DNA of 36,855 bases from Actinomycetes bacterium (GTDB taxonomy: Bacteria > Actinomycetota > Acidimicrobiia > Acidimicrobiales > JAJZXF01): contig JAJZXF010000020.1 of the NCBI GenBank assembly GCA_021802485.1, positions 1 through 36,855 on the forward strand, read 5' to 3'. Below are positions 6,692 through 14,317 of the stretch, in pieces. The translations under genes were made by a program, and so were the position numbers. How positions within the stretch are numbered: the stretch's first letter is position 1; each line of letters starts with the position of its first letter. Below the pieces are notes generated by a model. That model had not been told where the DNA came from and ran no database searches. It worked only from the letters and a program-made list of their open reading frames with translations.

Positions 6692-8986
6692 GTGACCCGG
6701 GTCAACGAGCGAGAGGACATTGTGGCAGTCGTCGCGCGTATGCCCTCGTCGGGTTCTCTGAGCGATCCCGCTGTTTCGTTCGCGCGCGTTCGCAAGGTAA
6801 TGAGCGCCGCGAGTTCGCCTGGGTTGCCAGAGAACTCCCTCCAGCTTCGCATAGCCGCGGCCTTCAGCGTTATTGTCGGGATCGCAGCATGCCGCTCAGC
6901 GGGAGAAATTGGCGTCCTTGCTGCAGTGCTGAGCATCGCTGGCGTAGCGGCCGGCGGAACGTTCTCACACCTAAAGCGGAACCGACCCTGGAGGTTCGCG
7001 ACTCCAGTTCTCGCCTTGGCAGCGATCGGTGTCTTCGCCTGGTTCTTCTACGCGATCACAGCGGCTGTAAGTGCGAACGGAGGCGCAGGCCTCAACCTCT
7101 TGGACGATCCCCTGGCTTTGCTCTTCGTCTGGATCCAGGTGATCCACTCATTCGATCTGCCGTCTCGGCGTGATCTTGCCTTTTCGATCGCTGGGTCAGG
7201 AACACTGATCGCGGTGAGCGCTACTCAGGACCTGAGCGCAAGCTTCGCGGTCTACGTCACGTTATGGGCCATCTTGTGCGCCTGGGGTCTCAGCGTGAAC
7301 TGGTCAAGCATGGTCGGCGCGCCAAACGCTCCCATTGCCACAGGGATCAGCGTAGCGATTGTCGCACTTGGAGTGGCAATGGTCGTCCTGGCTGTGCTGC
7401 CGCCGCTTTATGCCCATACGCCAGCCTTCTTCCCGTTCTCGTTTTCCCCTGGCGGATCTGGGTCCAAGACAGGTGGGCACTCTTTGAGCTCTAGCCCCGC
7501 CAACAGCGAGGGTGGCCAGGCTAGAGCGAACAGCAGGCTCGGGGTCGGCGGCTTTCTCGGCTTCGCGGGCCAACTGAACACCGCGATTCGTGAACCTTTC
7601 TCCAAGAAGGTCGTCATGTACGTACGCGCAACTCGACCAAGCTTCTGGGCAGCAGAAACCTACTCGCACTGGTCTGGGCGCAGCTGGACATCCAAGCCCG
7701 TCAAGCAACGCCGGTTGCAGGTTCGTCGGCTGCCAATAACCCTTCCACCTCTTGAGTCGAACGTGCCCTTGTTCTCGCTGGAAACTGCATCGACGGTGAC
7801 CGACATCCAGGAGTTCACGCTGGCAGGCATGAAGGCAAACCTGATCTTTGCTGCAGAAAAGCCAATTGAGGTCTGGCCACCGGGGCGCAGTGTCGTCCTT
7901 GGCTCCGGCGGCACGATTTCCTCGCCAGTAACCATGGGCCCGGGAACGGTCTACACCGTCGTGTCGCAGCTGAATAACCCGACGCCTCGTGCGCTGCGTT
8001 CCGCTCAAGGCAATGGCCCTACGCTTGCGCCAGCAGATGCATCCACCTACACCCAACTTCCTGCACGCTACCGGAGAGTTCGCGAGCTTGCGCTGTCGCT
8101 CACGAAGGATCACAAGAACCTTTACTCGAAGGTCCTTGCGCTCGAGAACTGGATGGCGCACCACCTGCACTACTCGACGAGCATCCCAGCGCTTCCACCG
8201 GGACAAGACGCAGTGAACGCGTTCCTCTTTGGCAACCGCACTGGGTACTGTGAACAGATATCCACCGCACTTGCGGTCATGTTACGTACCCTTGGGGTGC
8301 CAGCACGTGAAGCAGTCGGCTACGTGCCTGGCTCTTACGATCCGCTGACGCACGTCTACAGCGTGACTGCAGCTGACGCTCACGCCTGGGTTCAAGTGTG
8401 GTTCCCGGGGATAGGTTGGGAGAGCTTCGACCCGACAGCGAGGGTTCCAAAGACCACCCCTGGCCCGGCTAGCCAGCTCCTCTCAGAACTGGCAAGCGTC
8501 TCCCATGATACCCCCCTCATGGTCGCCTTCGGAGCGCTCATCGTCCTAGTCGTGTTTTCCGAGTTGTCCAAGCGCGGCCCGCGCCGAAAGAAGCGCACTT
8601 GGGCAGAGACAATGTCACGCAAGATCGAACGTGCTGGGCAAAGAGCAGGCATAGCGCGCAACCCTGGCGAAACCATTGGAGAGTACGCCAGGCGCCTGGA
8701 CAGCGCTGAGTCTTCGATATCCACTGAAGGCAAATCAAGGCCTTCGAACCAAGTTGAGCCTACAAGTGCGCGCGCAACCAGAGGGCGTGGTCCCCAGTTC
8801 GAGGAGCTTGCAACTGCGATCGCCCAGGATGCCTACGACCGCGTGCCCCTCGATGCGCGAGGAAAGGCAAAGGTGGCATCAGACCTCGCGAGACTCACAC
8901 ATATGCACACTAAGGCACGCGTAAAGAAGGCTGTCAGAGCTACCGCGCGGCCGTTCAGGTTAGGCCGCGACCCAGAACACGTCTAA
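6692..8986 (+). CDS. Membrane transglutaminase-like protein (TgpA type)
   Basis: The 764-residue protein begins with about six to seven hydrophobic segments (residues ~49-230). A long external region follows, then a transglutaminase-like domain with an intact triad: Cys520 in GYCEQ, His564 in DAHAWVQVWFP and Asp580 in FDPT. A further membrane segment lies near 608-626, and the basic cytoplasmic tail resembles the DUF4129-type end of TgpA proteins. Such proteins are the usual third member of MoxR-DUF58 operons and are thought to act on cell-envelope substrates, either as peptidase or acyltransferase. A GGAGGGG ribosome-binding site (6677-6683) about 8 bases before GTG 6692 supports this start, unlike the leaderless operon head. 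Confidence 0.92.
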   Translation: MTRVNEREDIVAVVARMPSSGSLSDPAVSFARVRKVMSAASSPGLPENSLQLRIAAAFSVIVGIAACRSAGEIGVLAAVLSIAGVAAGGTFSHLKRNRPWRFATPVLALAAIGVFAWFFYAITAAVSANGGAGLNLLDDPLALLFVWIQVIHSFDLPSRRDLAFSIAGSGTLIAVSATQDLSASFAVYVTLWAILCAWGLSVNWSSMVGAPNAPIATGISVAIVALGVAMVVLAVLPPLYAHTPAFFPFSFSPGGSGSKTGGHSLSSSPANSEGGQARANSRLGVGGFLGFAGQLNTAIREPFSKKVVMYVRATRPSFWAAETYSHWSGRSWTSKPVKQRRLQVRRLPITLPPLESNVPLFSLETASTVTDIQEFTLAGMKANLIFAAEKPIEVWPPGRSVVLGSGGTISSPVTMGPGTVYTVVSQLNNPTPRALRSAQGNGPTLAPADASTYTQLPARYRRVRELALSLTKDHKNLYSKVLALENWMAHHLHYSTSIPALPPGQDAVNAFLFGNRTGYCEQISTALAVMLRTLGVPAREAVGYVPGSYDPLTHVYSVTAADAHAWVQVWFPGIGWESFDPTARVPKTTPGPASQLLSELASVSHDTPLMVAFGALIVLVVFSELSKRGPRRKKRTWAETMSRKIERAGQRAGIARNPGETIGEYARRLDSAESSISTEGKSRPSNQVEPTSARATRGRGPQFEELATAIAQDAYDRVPLDARGKAKVASDLARLTHMHTKARVKKAVRATARPFRLGRDPEHV

Positions 8987-9060
8987 GGCACGCTACTCAG
9001 GTTCAATACTTGTGCCAGGTCGCTGCGCTGATTGTCCGTCAGCTCGCTGAGAGGTCACGG

Positions 9061-9864
9061 CTATGAGGTGCCAAAGGCGGCCATCCACTCTTCGAACGCT
9101 GCTGGCCGCAAGACATAATTCTCTGACCGGGTTGCTCCCATGGATGCAACCGCGTCATGAGAGTAGTGGTGTCCGGGGAACAGGAGGGTGTCATCGGGCA
9201 CCCTCGCAAGGCGCTTGGTCAGGCTGTCGTACAAAGCTGCGGGATCGCCGCCGGGAAGGTCCGTGCGCCCGCACCCTTGGAGGAACAACGTATCGCCCGC
9301 GAGCAGGCGTTTTCGGACGAGAAAACACTGGCTTCCAGGAGTGTGCCCAGGTGTGTGCAGAAACTCGATCTCAACTGCCCCGAGCGAGAGCGTGTCACCG
9401 CTATCGTGCGACACGAGTTGACTTTGAGCAATCCCGGTTGATCGCGCTACCCACGTAAGCTCGTCACGGTTCACGTGAATAGGCACGTCCTGAAGCTCGA
9501 CAAGTCGAAGAACTCCCTCGATCGAGATCCCGAAGATGCTGCCACCGACATGATCCGGGTGATGGTGGGTCGCAAGCACCCCAGCAAGTGTCATCGAATC
9601 AGCAGCGAGAACTGCGAGAAGGTCCTCTACGCAGTAAGCGGGATCGACGATTACCGCAGCTCGGGTTTGTGAGTCACCGACCAGATAGGAGAAGTTCATC
9701 ATTTGCGATGCGACAGGGTCGTTGATCGCAAAGTCACGCCCGGACAGCAACTGGCGAAAGTAGAGGTGATCTGCGCCTTCATCCCCCATCAGCGGAATCG
9801 GGCCTCGCTCTGCGTGCAGTCGTGGCATCTCGCGGACCTCGTCTGAATCCGTGGGTTCGTTCAT
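9061..9864 (-). CDS. MBL-fold hydrolase, glyoxalase II/persulfide dioxygenase-like
   Basis: This is a metallo-beta-lactamase-fold metal enzyme. The metal motif HHHPDH occupies 100-105. Further ligands are His174 in HTPGHTPGS, Asp191 in AGDTLF and His232 in FPGHHYS. The FLQGCGRTDLPGGD segment is typical of the glyoxalase II / ETHE1 (persulfide dioxygenase) branch. An N-terminal extension of about 40 residues precedes the fold. No rhodanese domain is fused, and no sulfide or glyoxal genes adjoin, so the substrate is undecided between glutathione- or mycothiol-type thioesters and persulfides. It is convergent with the transglutaminase gene and divergent from the KdpD-like gene. Its start lacks a ribosome-binding site but has a TAGCCT hexamer 7 bases upstream. 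Confidence 0.88.
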   Translation of the reverse strand: MNEPTDSDEVREMPRLHAERGPIPLMGDEGADHLYFRQLLSGRDFAINDPVASQMMNFSYLVGDSQTRAAVIVDPAYCVEDLLAVLAADSMTLAGVLATHHHPDHVGGSIFGISIEGVLRLVELQDVPIHVNRDELTWVARSTGIAQSQLVSHDSGDTLSLGAVEIEFLHTPGHTPGSQCFLVRKRLLAGDTLFLQGCGRTDLPGGDPAALYDSLTKRLARVPDDTLLFPGHHYSHDAVASMGATRSENYVLRPAAFEEWMAAFGTS

Positions 9865-9871
9865 TTAGGCA

Positions 9872-9877
9872 AGGCTA
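9872..9877 (-). promoter_or_regulatory. -10 hexamer TAGCCT for leaderless MBL gene
   Basis: On the minus strand TAGCCT ends 7 bases before the ATG at 9864, which would place the transcript start on the start codon. It uses the same hexamer as the moxR gene at 4359. Confidence 0.5.
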
Positions 9878-9927
9878 TCCGGTCTCCAAGGTACGCACTG
9901 AGGCTCGCTTGCCAGCGCGCCACGCGC

Positions 9928-9933
9928 AATGAT
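9928..9933 (+). promoter_or_regulatory. -10-like AATGAT before KdpD-like gene
   Basis: AATGAT, one change from TATGAT, lies 6 bases before GTG 9940, consistent with a leaderless start. The divergent MBL-gene hexamer is only about 50 bases away, so the two promoters share a compact control region (9865-9939). Confidence 0.4.
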
Positions 9934-9939
9934 GGCCTG

Positions 9940-11127
9940 GTGAGCGAAGACAACCATCTCGACTTCTCCCCTGGTTCAAGCGAGTCGCTTCCGGTAACCG
10001 ACAGTGCTGTTGGCGACGAGACAGCTACAGTCGCGCCCGCGGGCCGCTTCCGGATCTACCTGGGGTCCGCTGCTGGAGTCGGTAAGACGTGCGCGATGCT
10101 CGATGAGGGCTACAGGCGCCATCGACGAGGAACAGATGTCGTGATCGGGATCGTCGATACCCATGGTCGCGACTACACAGCAACTCAGATCAGGGATCTC
10201 GAGGTTGTCCCATGCAAGGTGGTCGAGTATCGGGGTTCTCGCTTCGAAGAGATGGATCTCGATGCGGTTTTGGAGCGCGCTCCCGAGGTTGCATTGGTTG
10301 ACGAGCTTGCCCACACTAACGTGCCTGGTTCGGGCAAGAACCGCAAGCGTTGGCAGGACGTCACGGAGCTCTTGGATGCGGGCATCAGCGTCGTTACGAC
10401 CGTGAACATTCAACACATAGAGAGCCTTGCCGACGCTGTGGAGCGAATGACACAAACAAAGGTGCGCGAACGCGTGCCTGACTGGGTCGTACGCAAGGCT
10501 GATCAGGTCGAACTCATCGACTCATCACCAGAGCAACTGCGCAGGCGGATGCTGCACGGCAACGTCTACCCCAAAGAGAAGGTCTCTGTAGCGCTGAACA
10601 ACTTCTTCAAACGGGAGAACCTTATCGCTCTCCGCGAGCTTGCGCTGCGATTCATGGCCGATGAGACCGAAGAGGAGATGATGGAGTTCCTGCGCCGCCA
10701 CGGCGCGGCCGACCTCTGGGAGACAACTGAGCGGATCCTGTTGGGTGTGACTGGTGCGGAGGGAACTGACCTCATGTTGCATCGCGCCGCTAGGATTGCT
10801 GCTCGCTCGAAGGCAGATCTCCACGTTGTTCACATCTCCGCTGCAGACGCGGTCGCGCCCGAGAAGTCACCGTCGGTCGCGAAGATCCGGGCCCTCGCAA
10901 TAGACCTTGGGGCCTCGTGGCACGAGATAGACTCATCGGACCCAGCGGGCGCTCTCGTGCAATTTGCGGTAGATCACCAGATCACACAGATCGTCCTTGG
11001 CTCCTCCCGCAGGAGCCGAATCGAGGAACTCCTAAAGGGGTCTGTCGTCAACAAGATCATGCGTGCCGCGGCCTCCAGGGGGGTCGACGTGCACGTCATT
11101 GCCCGAAGGGACCACGCAACCACCTGA
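9940..11127 (+). CDS. KdpD-type sensory protein: KdpD N-domain plus USP, no kinase
   Basis: Residues ~36-245 match the cytoplasmic KdpD input domain: the Walker-A-like GSAAGVGKT (42-50), the Walker-B-like ALVDELAHTN (118-127) and the family stretch VNIQHIESL (155-163). A universal-stress-protein domain follows (about 264-391, from RILLGVTG to VHVIARR) with the nucleotide-binding-type end VLGSSRRSRIEELLKGS. Full KdpD then has four membrane helices and a histidine kinase; here the protein simply stops. Short KdpD forms of this kind are known in some cyanobacteria, Deinococcus and actinobacteria, and may signal through other partners. No kdpFABC or kdpE is in the window. Residues 1-35 are a polar, disordered-looking tail. 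The start is GTG 9940. Confidence 0.9.
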   Translation: MSEDNHLDFSPGSSESLPVTDSAVGDETATVAPAGRFRIYLGSAAGVGKTCAMLDEGYRRHRRGTDVVIGIVDTHGRDYTATQIRDLEVVPCKVVEYRGSRFEEMDLDAVLERAPEVALVDELAHTNVPGSGKNRKRWQDVTELLDAGISVVTTVNIQHIESLADAVERMTQTKVRERVPDWVVRKADQVELIDSSPEQLRRRMLHGNVYPKEKVSVALNNFFKRENLIALRELALRFMADETEEEMMEFLRRHGAADLWETTERILLGVTGAEGTDLMLHRAARIAARSKADLHVVHISAADAVAPEKSPSVAKIRALAIDLGASWHEIDSSDPAGALVQFAVDHQITQIVLGSSRRSRIEELLKGSVVNKIMRAAASRGVDVHVIARRDHATT

Positions 11128-11155
11128 GGCGATCACTCGGCTTCCCGTCAAGCGA

Positions 11156-11494
11156 TCAGGCCTGCGACGCGCCGTCTCCCTCTGGCCACGGGCTACCGCC
11201 AGTCGCCTGCGGAGGTGTCTGTGGTTGGGGTGGCGCCTGAGGCGATTGAGTCGCATCCCGCGTCGCCTCGTACTGCTGTAACTCCGAAATCAGTCGGTCC
11301 ACACTTGCTTGCGAGTCAGCGGTTCCGCGTCCCGTTCGTTCTGCGTAGATAGCTGCCCCGAGGTCTCGCAGCAACCCGTCTGCCCGCCGCTTCGCCTGCG
11401 CCTCCTCTATCTTGGCCTGACCAGCTGATGCGGCCTCTTGCGCCTTCTGCGCAGCCTGGGTGGCTTGGGATTTGACCTTGTCCATAAAACCCAT
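11156..11494 (-). CDS. Small coiled-coil protein, actinobacterial hypothetical
   Basis: The 112-residue protein starts MGFMDKVKSQA. It has an Ala/Gln/Lys-rich amphipathic coiled coil over about residues 1-45, a short conserved core (LLRDLGAAIYAERTGRG, 41-57) with a second helix to about 77, and a Pro/Gln-rich disordered tail. Proteins with this start and core are widespread in actinobacteria, without an assigned function as far as I know. A strong ribosome-binding site (GAGGAGG) lies about 7 bases upstream of the ATG, in contrast with the leaderless genes nearby. It is convergent with the KdpD-like gene and downstream of xseB by about 100 bases. Confidence 0.8.
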   Translation of the reverse strand: MGFMDKVKSQATQAAQKAQEAASAGQAKIEEAQAKRRADGLLRDLGAAIYAERTGRGTADSQASVDRLISELQQYEATRDATQSPQAPPQPQTPPQATGGSPWPEGDGASQA

Positions 11495-11594
11495 TTCACG
11501 CCTCCTCTTCTTGGACTACATGCCCATAAGACTTCTCAGTCATTTGCCCCTTTTTGCTAATCATACTGCCTTATCAGGCAAGTTGCCTCATTGT

Positions 11595-12068
11595 TCAGCG
11601 AAGTTCTGCTTCGTCGTCGAAGAGGGACTCTGGCTCTTGGTCTTCAGCAAGAGACGTGTCGGCAATCCCCAGGTTTGAGCGGCCTCGTGAATACTCAACT
11701 TCTTCCCCCGCACCACTCGCAAACCACGCTTCATCCGCATCTTCGCCCGTAGACTCGCTTGCTCGCGTTGGCGGCTGCACGTAGCCTCCGTCAGTGTTGC
11801 TTGGCTGGGTTCGTTGGAGCTTGGGTAGGAGCTCATCCACCTGCTTCTTTGTAGCAAGAATCCTTCGCTCGAGCTCTTCGACAATCTCGCTGGCCCGTTG
11901 CATGCGCGCGACCAGCTCATCGATGTCGACCCGGCCGTCTTCGAGTTCTTCCACAATGTTGTCCAGCTCGTCCTTTGCTTGCGCATAGCCAAGTGTTGCT
12001 ACAGGCGTAGCGTTCGTATCGGCCTTGGAAGTCAACCGACTGCCACCTTTCTCTCCTCCATGCTTCAT
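11595..12068 (-). CDS. xseB: Exodeoxyribonuclease VII small subunit XseB
   Basis: Exonuclease VII degrades single-stranded DNA; XseB is the small helical subunit that packs on the long helices of XseA. Residues ~25-85 match the family: LGYAQAKDELDNIVEELEDG, followed by DIDELVARMQRASEIVEEL. Typical XseB proteins have 60-85 residues. This one has 157, with an N-terminal polar tail and a C-terminal extension of about 70 residues that is strongly acidic and ends ESLFDDEAELR. The ATG overlaps the xseA stop by 4 bases (ATGA at 12065-12068), so both subunits come from one coupled message. Confidence 0.92.
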   Translation of the reverse strand: MKHGGEKGGSRLTSKADTNATPVATLGYAQAKDELDNIVEELEDGRVDIDELVARMQRASEIVEELERRILATKKQVDELLPKLQRTQPSNTDGGYVQPPTRASESTGEDADEAWFASGAGEEVEYSRGRSNLGIADTSLAEDQEPESLFDDEAELR

Positions 12069-13588
12069 CGTTCCTGCTCTGCTGCAACCAGTCCGGTAAC
12101 TGGCGAGCCATCATCCGCGGCGACTTGGACCGAGTCGATCACCGAGCTGAAGGTCCCATCAGCGACCTGGGTGGTAACACGATCGTTTAGTGCTAGGCCC
12201 GTAGCCGAACGCAGCAGTTTGCCATCGGAGCCACGGGTGAGTGTATAGCCACGCTCCAGCTGCCTATGGTAGTCGTACGCATCGAGGAGTCGTGCCACGC
12301 TCGCCAGGTGGGCTCGTGCTGCATCGAGTGACTTGCCCTGAGCGATGACAAGCCTCGCCGTACTTGCCGCTAGGTCATCGCGAGATACGCGGGTAACTGG
12401 GAGCGCGAGGCGAGCCGCCCTGGCGGAGGTCGCGTACAGCGTCTCTTGTGCTCCACGCAGATGGAACTCGGCCGCGGTAGCAAGGGATCGTCGGCACCCA
12501 CTCAAGTACTGCACGGGGCCACTCAGGCACGCAGTCCCGCGCGCTGCGAGCATCCTTACGGCTGAGGCCAGAGCTTCTGCGCTACGCTCCATCTCAGTCC
12601 TCGCACGAATAGTGATCCGCTCCCCCGCGCTACATATCTCTGCCCAGTACGATCGAACCCGAGCGACCACCTCTTCACCGCAAGCGGTCGGCGTGATGAA
12701 GGAGCTGTGTGCGACGAGGTCGGCCACCGACTTGTCGCCCGTGTGCCCGATACCGGTCCACACCGGCACTGGCGATGCTGCAACCGCCCTGGCGACCTCC
12801 TCGGAGTCGAACGCAGAAAGATCGCCCCGGGATCCCCCGCCCCGGACTACCACGATCAGGTCAGGCGAGCGATCCCAAACCCGCCTGATGCCAGCAGATA
12901 TCGATGCTGGAGCCTCTGCGCCCTGCACTGTGGCGTCCTCATCGAGCACCACGAATCCGAAGCCGGACTTTTGGACCTGGCCAGTGAAGTCGCGATACCC
13001 CTCTGTCCCTACGCTCGCGACCAAGCCAATCCGCAGCGCGACCTCTGGCATCGGCACCGAGCGATTGAGTTCGAAGAGCCCTTCTGCTTCGAGCTTACGA
13101 AGCAACCTCGCCTTCTGTGCCGCAAGCTTGCCAAGCAGTGCCTCGGTATCGATACGCTGCATTCGAAGATTGATCTGGCTGCCGCGATCGTACACAGACA
13201 CGTCCCCGAGCACACGCACGACCATCCCCTCCTCCAGGGAAATCCCTGACTCAACGAGATCAGGGCCGACGACACTCTGCCACTGCGTTCTCCAGCAGAC
13301 CACTCGCAGTACTGCGTCACCCCCTCGCTCAGCGCCCTCCGGGTCCGCAAGCTCGAGGTAGTGGTGACCCTGGCTGCTGCGTGAGATGGATCTAAGCTCC
13401 CCGGAAACCCAAACCGGGGTTGGGAAAGCATCGCGAAGTGCAGACTTCACCTGCTGGTAAAGCATCCGGATCGTAAGCACTCCCGGCTGCGCTCGCTGCA
13501 CTCCCTCAAGTTCCAAGCCAGCTTCATGTTCTTCGGAATCGCCCCCACGGTCCACAGCTCTCACCACTTCGTCAACCTCCGAGGGCAT
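12065..13588 (-). CDS. xseA: Exodeoxyribonuclease VII large subunit XseA
   Basis: This is the catalytic subunit of exonuclease VII. An N-terminal OB fold (residues ~35-135, with PVWVSGELRSISRSSQGHHYLEL) binds single-stranded DNA. The catalytic domain contains GLVASVGTEGYRDF, DLIVVVRGGGSRGDLSAFDSE and PVWTGIGHTGDKSVADLVAH. Long helices and a short C-terminal segment (RGYTLTRGSDGKLL) close the protein. Length 507 is above the usual 400-450, partly from about 35 polar N-terminal residues. ATG 13588 is the upstream-most sensible start. A short leader reading frame (13697 to 13572) overlaps it, so the true start could be internal. It is divergent from rnpB. Confidence 0.94.
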   Translation of the reverse strand: MPSEVDEVVRAVDRGGDSEEHEAGLELEGVQRAQPGVLTIRMLYQQVKSALRDAFPTPVWVSGELRSISRSSQGHHYLELADPEGAERGGDAVLRVVCWRTQWQSVVGPDLVESGISLEEGMVVRVLGDVSVYDRGSQINLRMQRIDTEALLGKLAAQKARLLRKLEAEGLFELNRSVPMPEVALRIGLVASVGTEGYRDFTGQVQKSGFGFVVLDEDATVQGAEAPASISAGIRRVWDRSPDLIVVVRGGGSRGDLSAFDSEEVARAVAASPVPVWTGIGHTGDKSVADLVAHSSFITPTACGEEVVARVRSYWAEICSAGERITIRARTEMERSAEALASAVRMLAARGTACLSGPVQYLSGCRRSLATAAEFHLRGAQETLYATSARAARLALPVTRVSRDDLAASTARLVIAQGKSLDAARAHLASVARLLDAYDYHRQLERGYTLTRGSDGKLLRSATGLALNDRVTTQVADGTFSSVIDSVQVAADDGSPVTGLVAAEQER

Positions 13589-13697
13589 ACGGACAGGGCC
13601 TTTTCGAACTGGCTCTTGGGGCGGTGTTCGCGCACTGCCAAGAAGATCCTCGGGTCATGTCGACAAACCCGCCAGCTGTGGCCGATACAGATGCCAT
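13572..13697 (-). CDS. Possible 41-residue leader ORF overlapping xseA start
   Basis: On the minus strand an ATG at 13697 opens 41 codons (starts MASVSATAGG, ends PYALGG). They end 17 bases inside xseA in a different frame. A TAGGGT hexamer, the same as surE's, lies 6 bases before the ATG, so this would be the leaderless first ORF of the xseA transcript. Its terminating ribosomes would meet the xseA start at 13588. The peptide has no recognisable motif and may be a chance frame. Confidence 0.3.
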   Translation of the reverse strand: MASVSATAGGFVDMTRGSSWQCANTAPRASSKRPCPYALGG

Positions 13698-13703
13698 GGC
13701 CCT

Positions 13704-13709
13704 ACCCTA
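13704..13709 (-). promoter_or_regulatory. -10 hexamer TAGGGT upstream of xseA-xseB
   Basis: On the minus strand TAGGGT fits the TAnnnT -10 pattern of this window. It would start the xseAB transcript about 110 bases before the xseA ATG, at the ATG of the short leader ORF. Confidence 0.4.
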
Positions 13710-13818
13710 ACCTCTAGGCACCCGAGGATCGTGGACGATCAACGACTGCGAGGCGAGGCGTTCGAACCCACACCTCTTTCCAGTACAGCATGCGGCCCAA
13801 AGTGTGCGATGATGTAGT

Positions 13819-14255
13819 GGTGGTGAGTTGGTCGGGTGGCCGCGGCACGGGTGGAGGCGTGAACGATCTATTCGTGCGCGACTCCTCTACCGTGTCGAGG
13901 AAGGTCGGGGCTCCGCAGGGCAGGGTGCTGGTTAACTGCCAGTCGAGGTGACTCGCAGGAAAGTGCCACAGAGAATAGACCGCCGATGGCATGCGCTTGT
14001 CGCATGATCAGGCAAGGGTGAAACGGTGCGGCAAGAGCGCACCAGCGACCAGGGTGACCTGGCGGCTAGGTAAACCCCACCCGGAGCAAGGCCAGACAGG
14101 AGATACGGGTCGCCCGCCCGGCCTCAACGCATTGCGACAAGCGTGCACAAGCTTTGAGGCAGTCTCCGGGTAGGCCGCTTAGATGGATGGCCACCTATCC
14201 GCCGCCGGGAACGGCGGCGGTGGACAGAACCCCGCCTACAGACCAGCTCACCATC
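13819..14255 (+). ncRNA. rnpB: RNase P RNA (M1-type, class A)
   Basis: This is the catalytic RNA that removes 5' leaders from tRNA precursors. Recognised parts in order are: the 5' half of P4 with GAGGAAGGTCGGGGCTCC (about 13898-13915), GCAGGGTGCTGGTTAA, the core motif ACAGAGAATAGACCGCC (about 13969-13985), GGCAAGGGTGAAACGGTG, GCGACCAGGGTGACCTGGCG, TAAACCCCACCCGGAGCAA, and the 3' half of P4 with ACAGAACCCCGCC. The ends come from helix P1, where GGTGAGTTGGT (from 13822) pairs with ACCAGCTCACC (14242-14252), extended by a few pairs outward. P4 differs from the common sequence by a G-C swap that keeps pairing. It is convergent with the zinc-ribbon gene and divergent from xseA. Confidence 0.96.
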
Positions 14256-14317
14256 TGAACCGCTAGTTACTGGCTCTCACCCACCTTTTTCGTCCCGGCG
14301 CTCTTGGGAACTTCGGC

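Noticed and set aside
7304-8206. 300-codon minus-strand frame opposite the transglutaminase gene
   Set aside because: It is an antisense shadow of a well-supported gene with no recognisable domain.
12345-13361. 338-codon plus-strand frame opposite xseA
   Set aside because: It is Ser/Thr/Arg-rich with no known domain and mirrors the codon pattern of the clear xseA gene, so it is an antisense shadow.
13740-13800. A tRNA-like T-arm sequence (GGGTTCGAACG) on the minus strand upstream of rnpB
   Set aside because: The bases on either side do not pair as a T stem, and no acceptor or anticodon arm fits, so it is not a tRNA.
13714-13992. 92-codon minus-strand frame across the rnpB 5' half
   Set aside because: It lies inside the structured RNase P RNA gene on the opposite strand and shows no protein motif.
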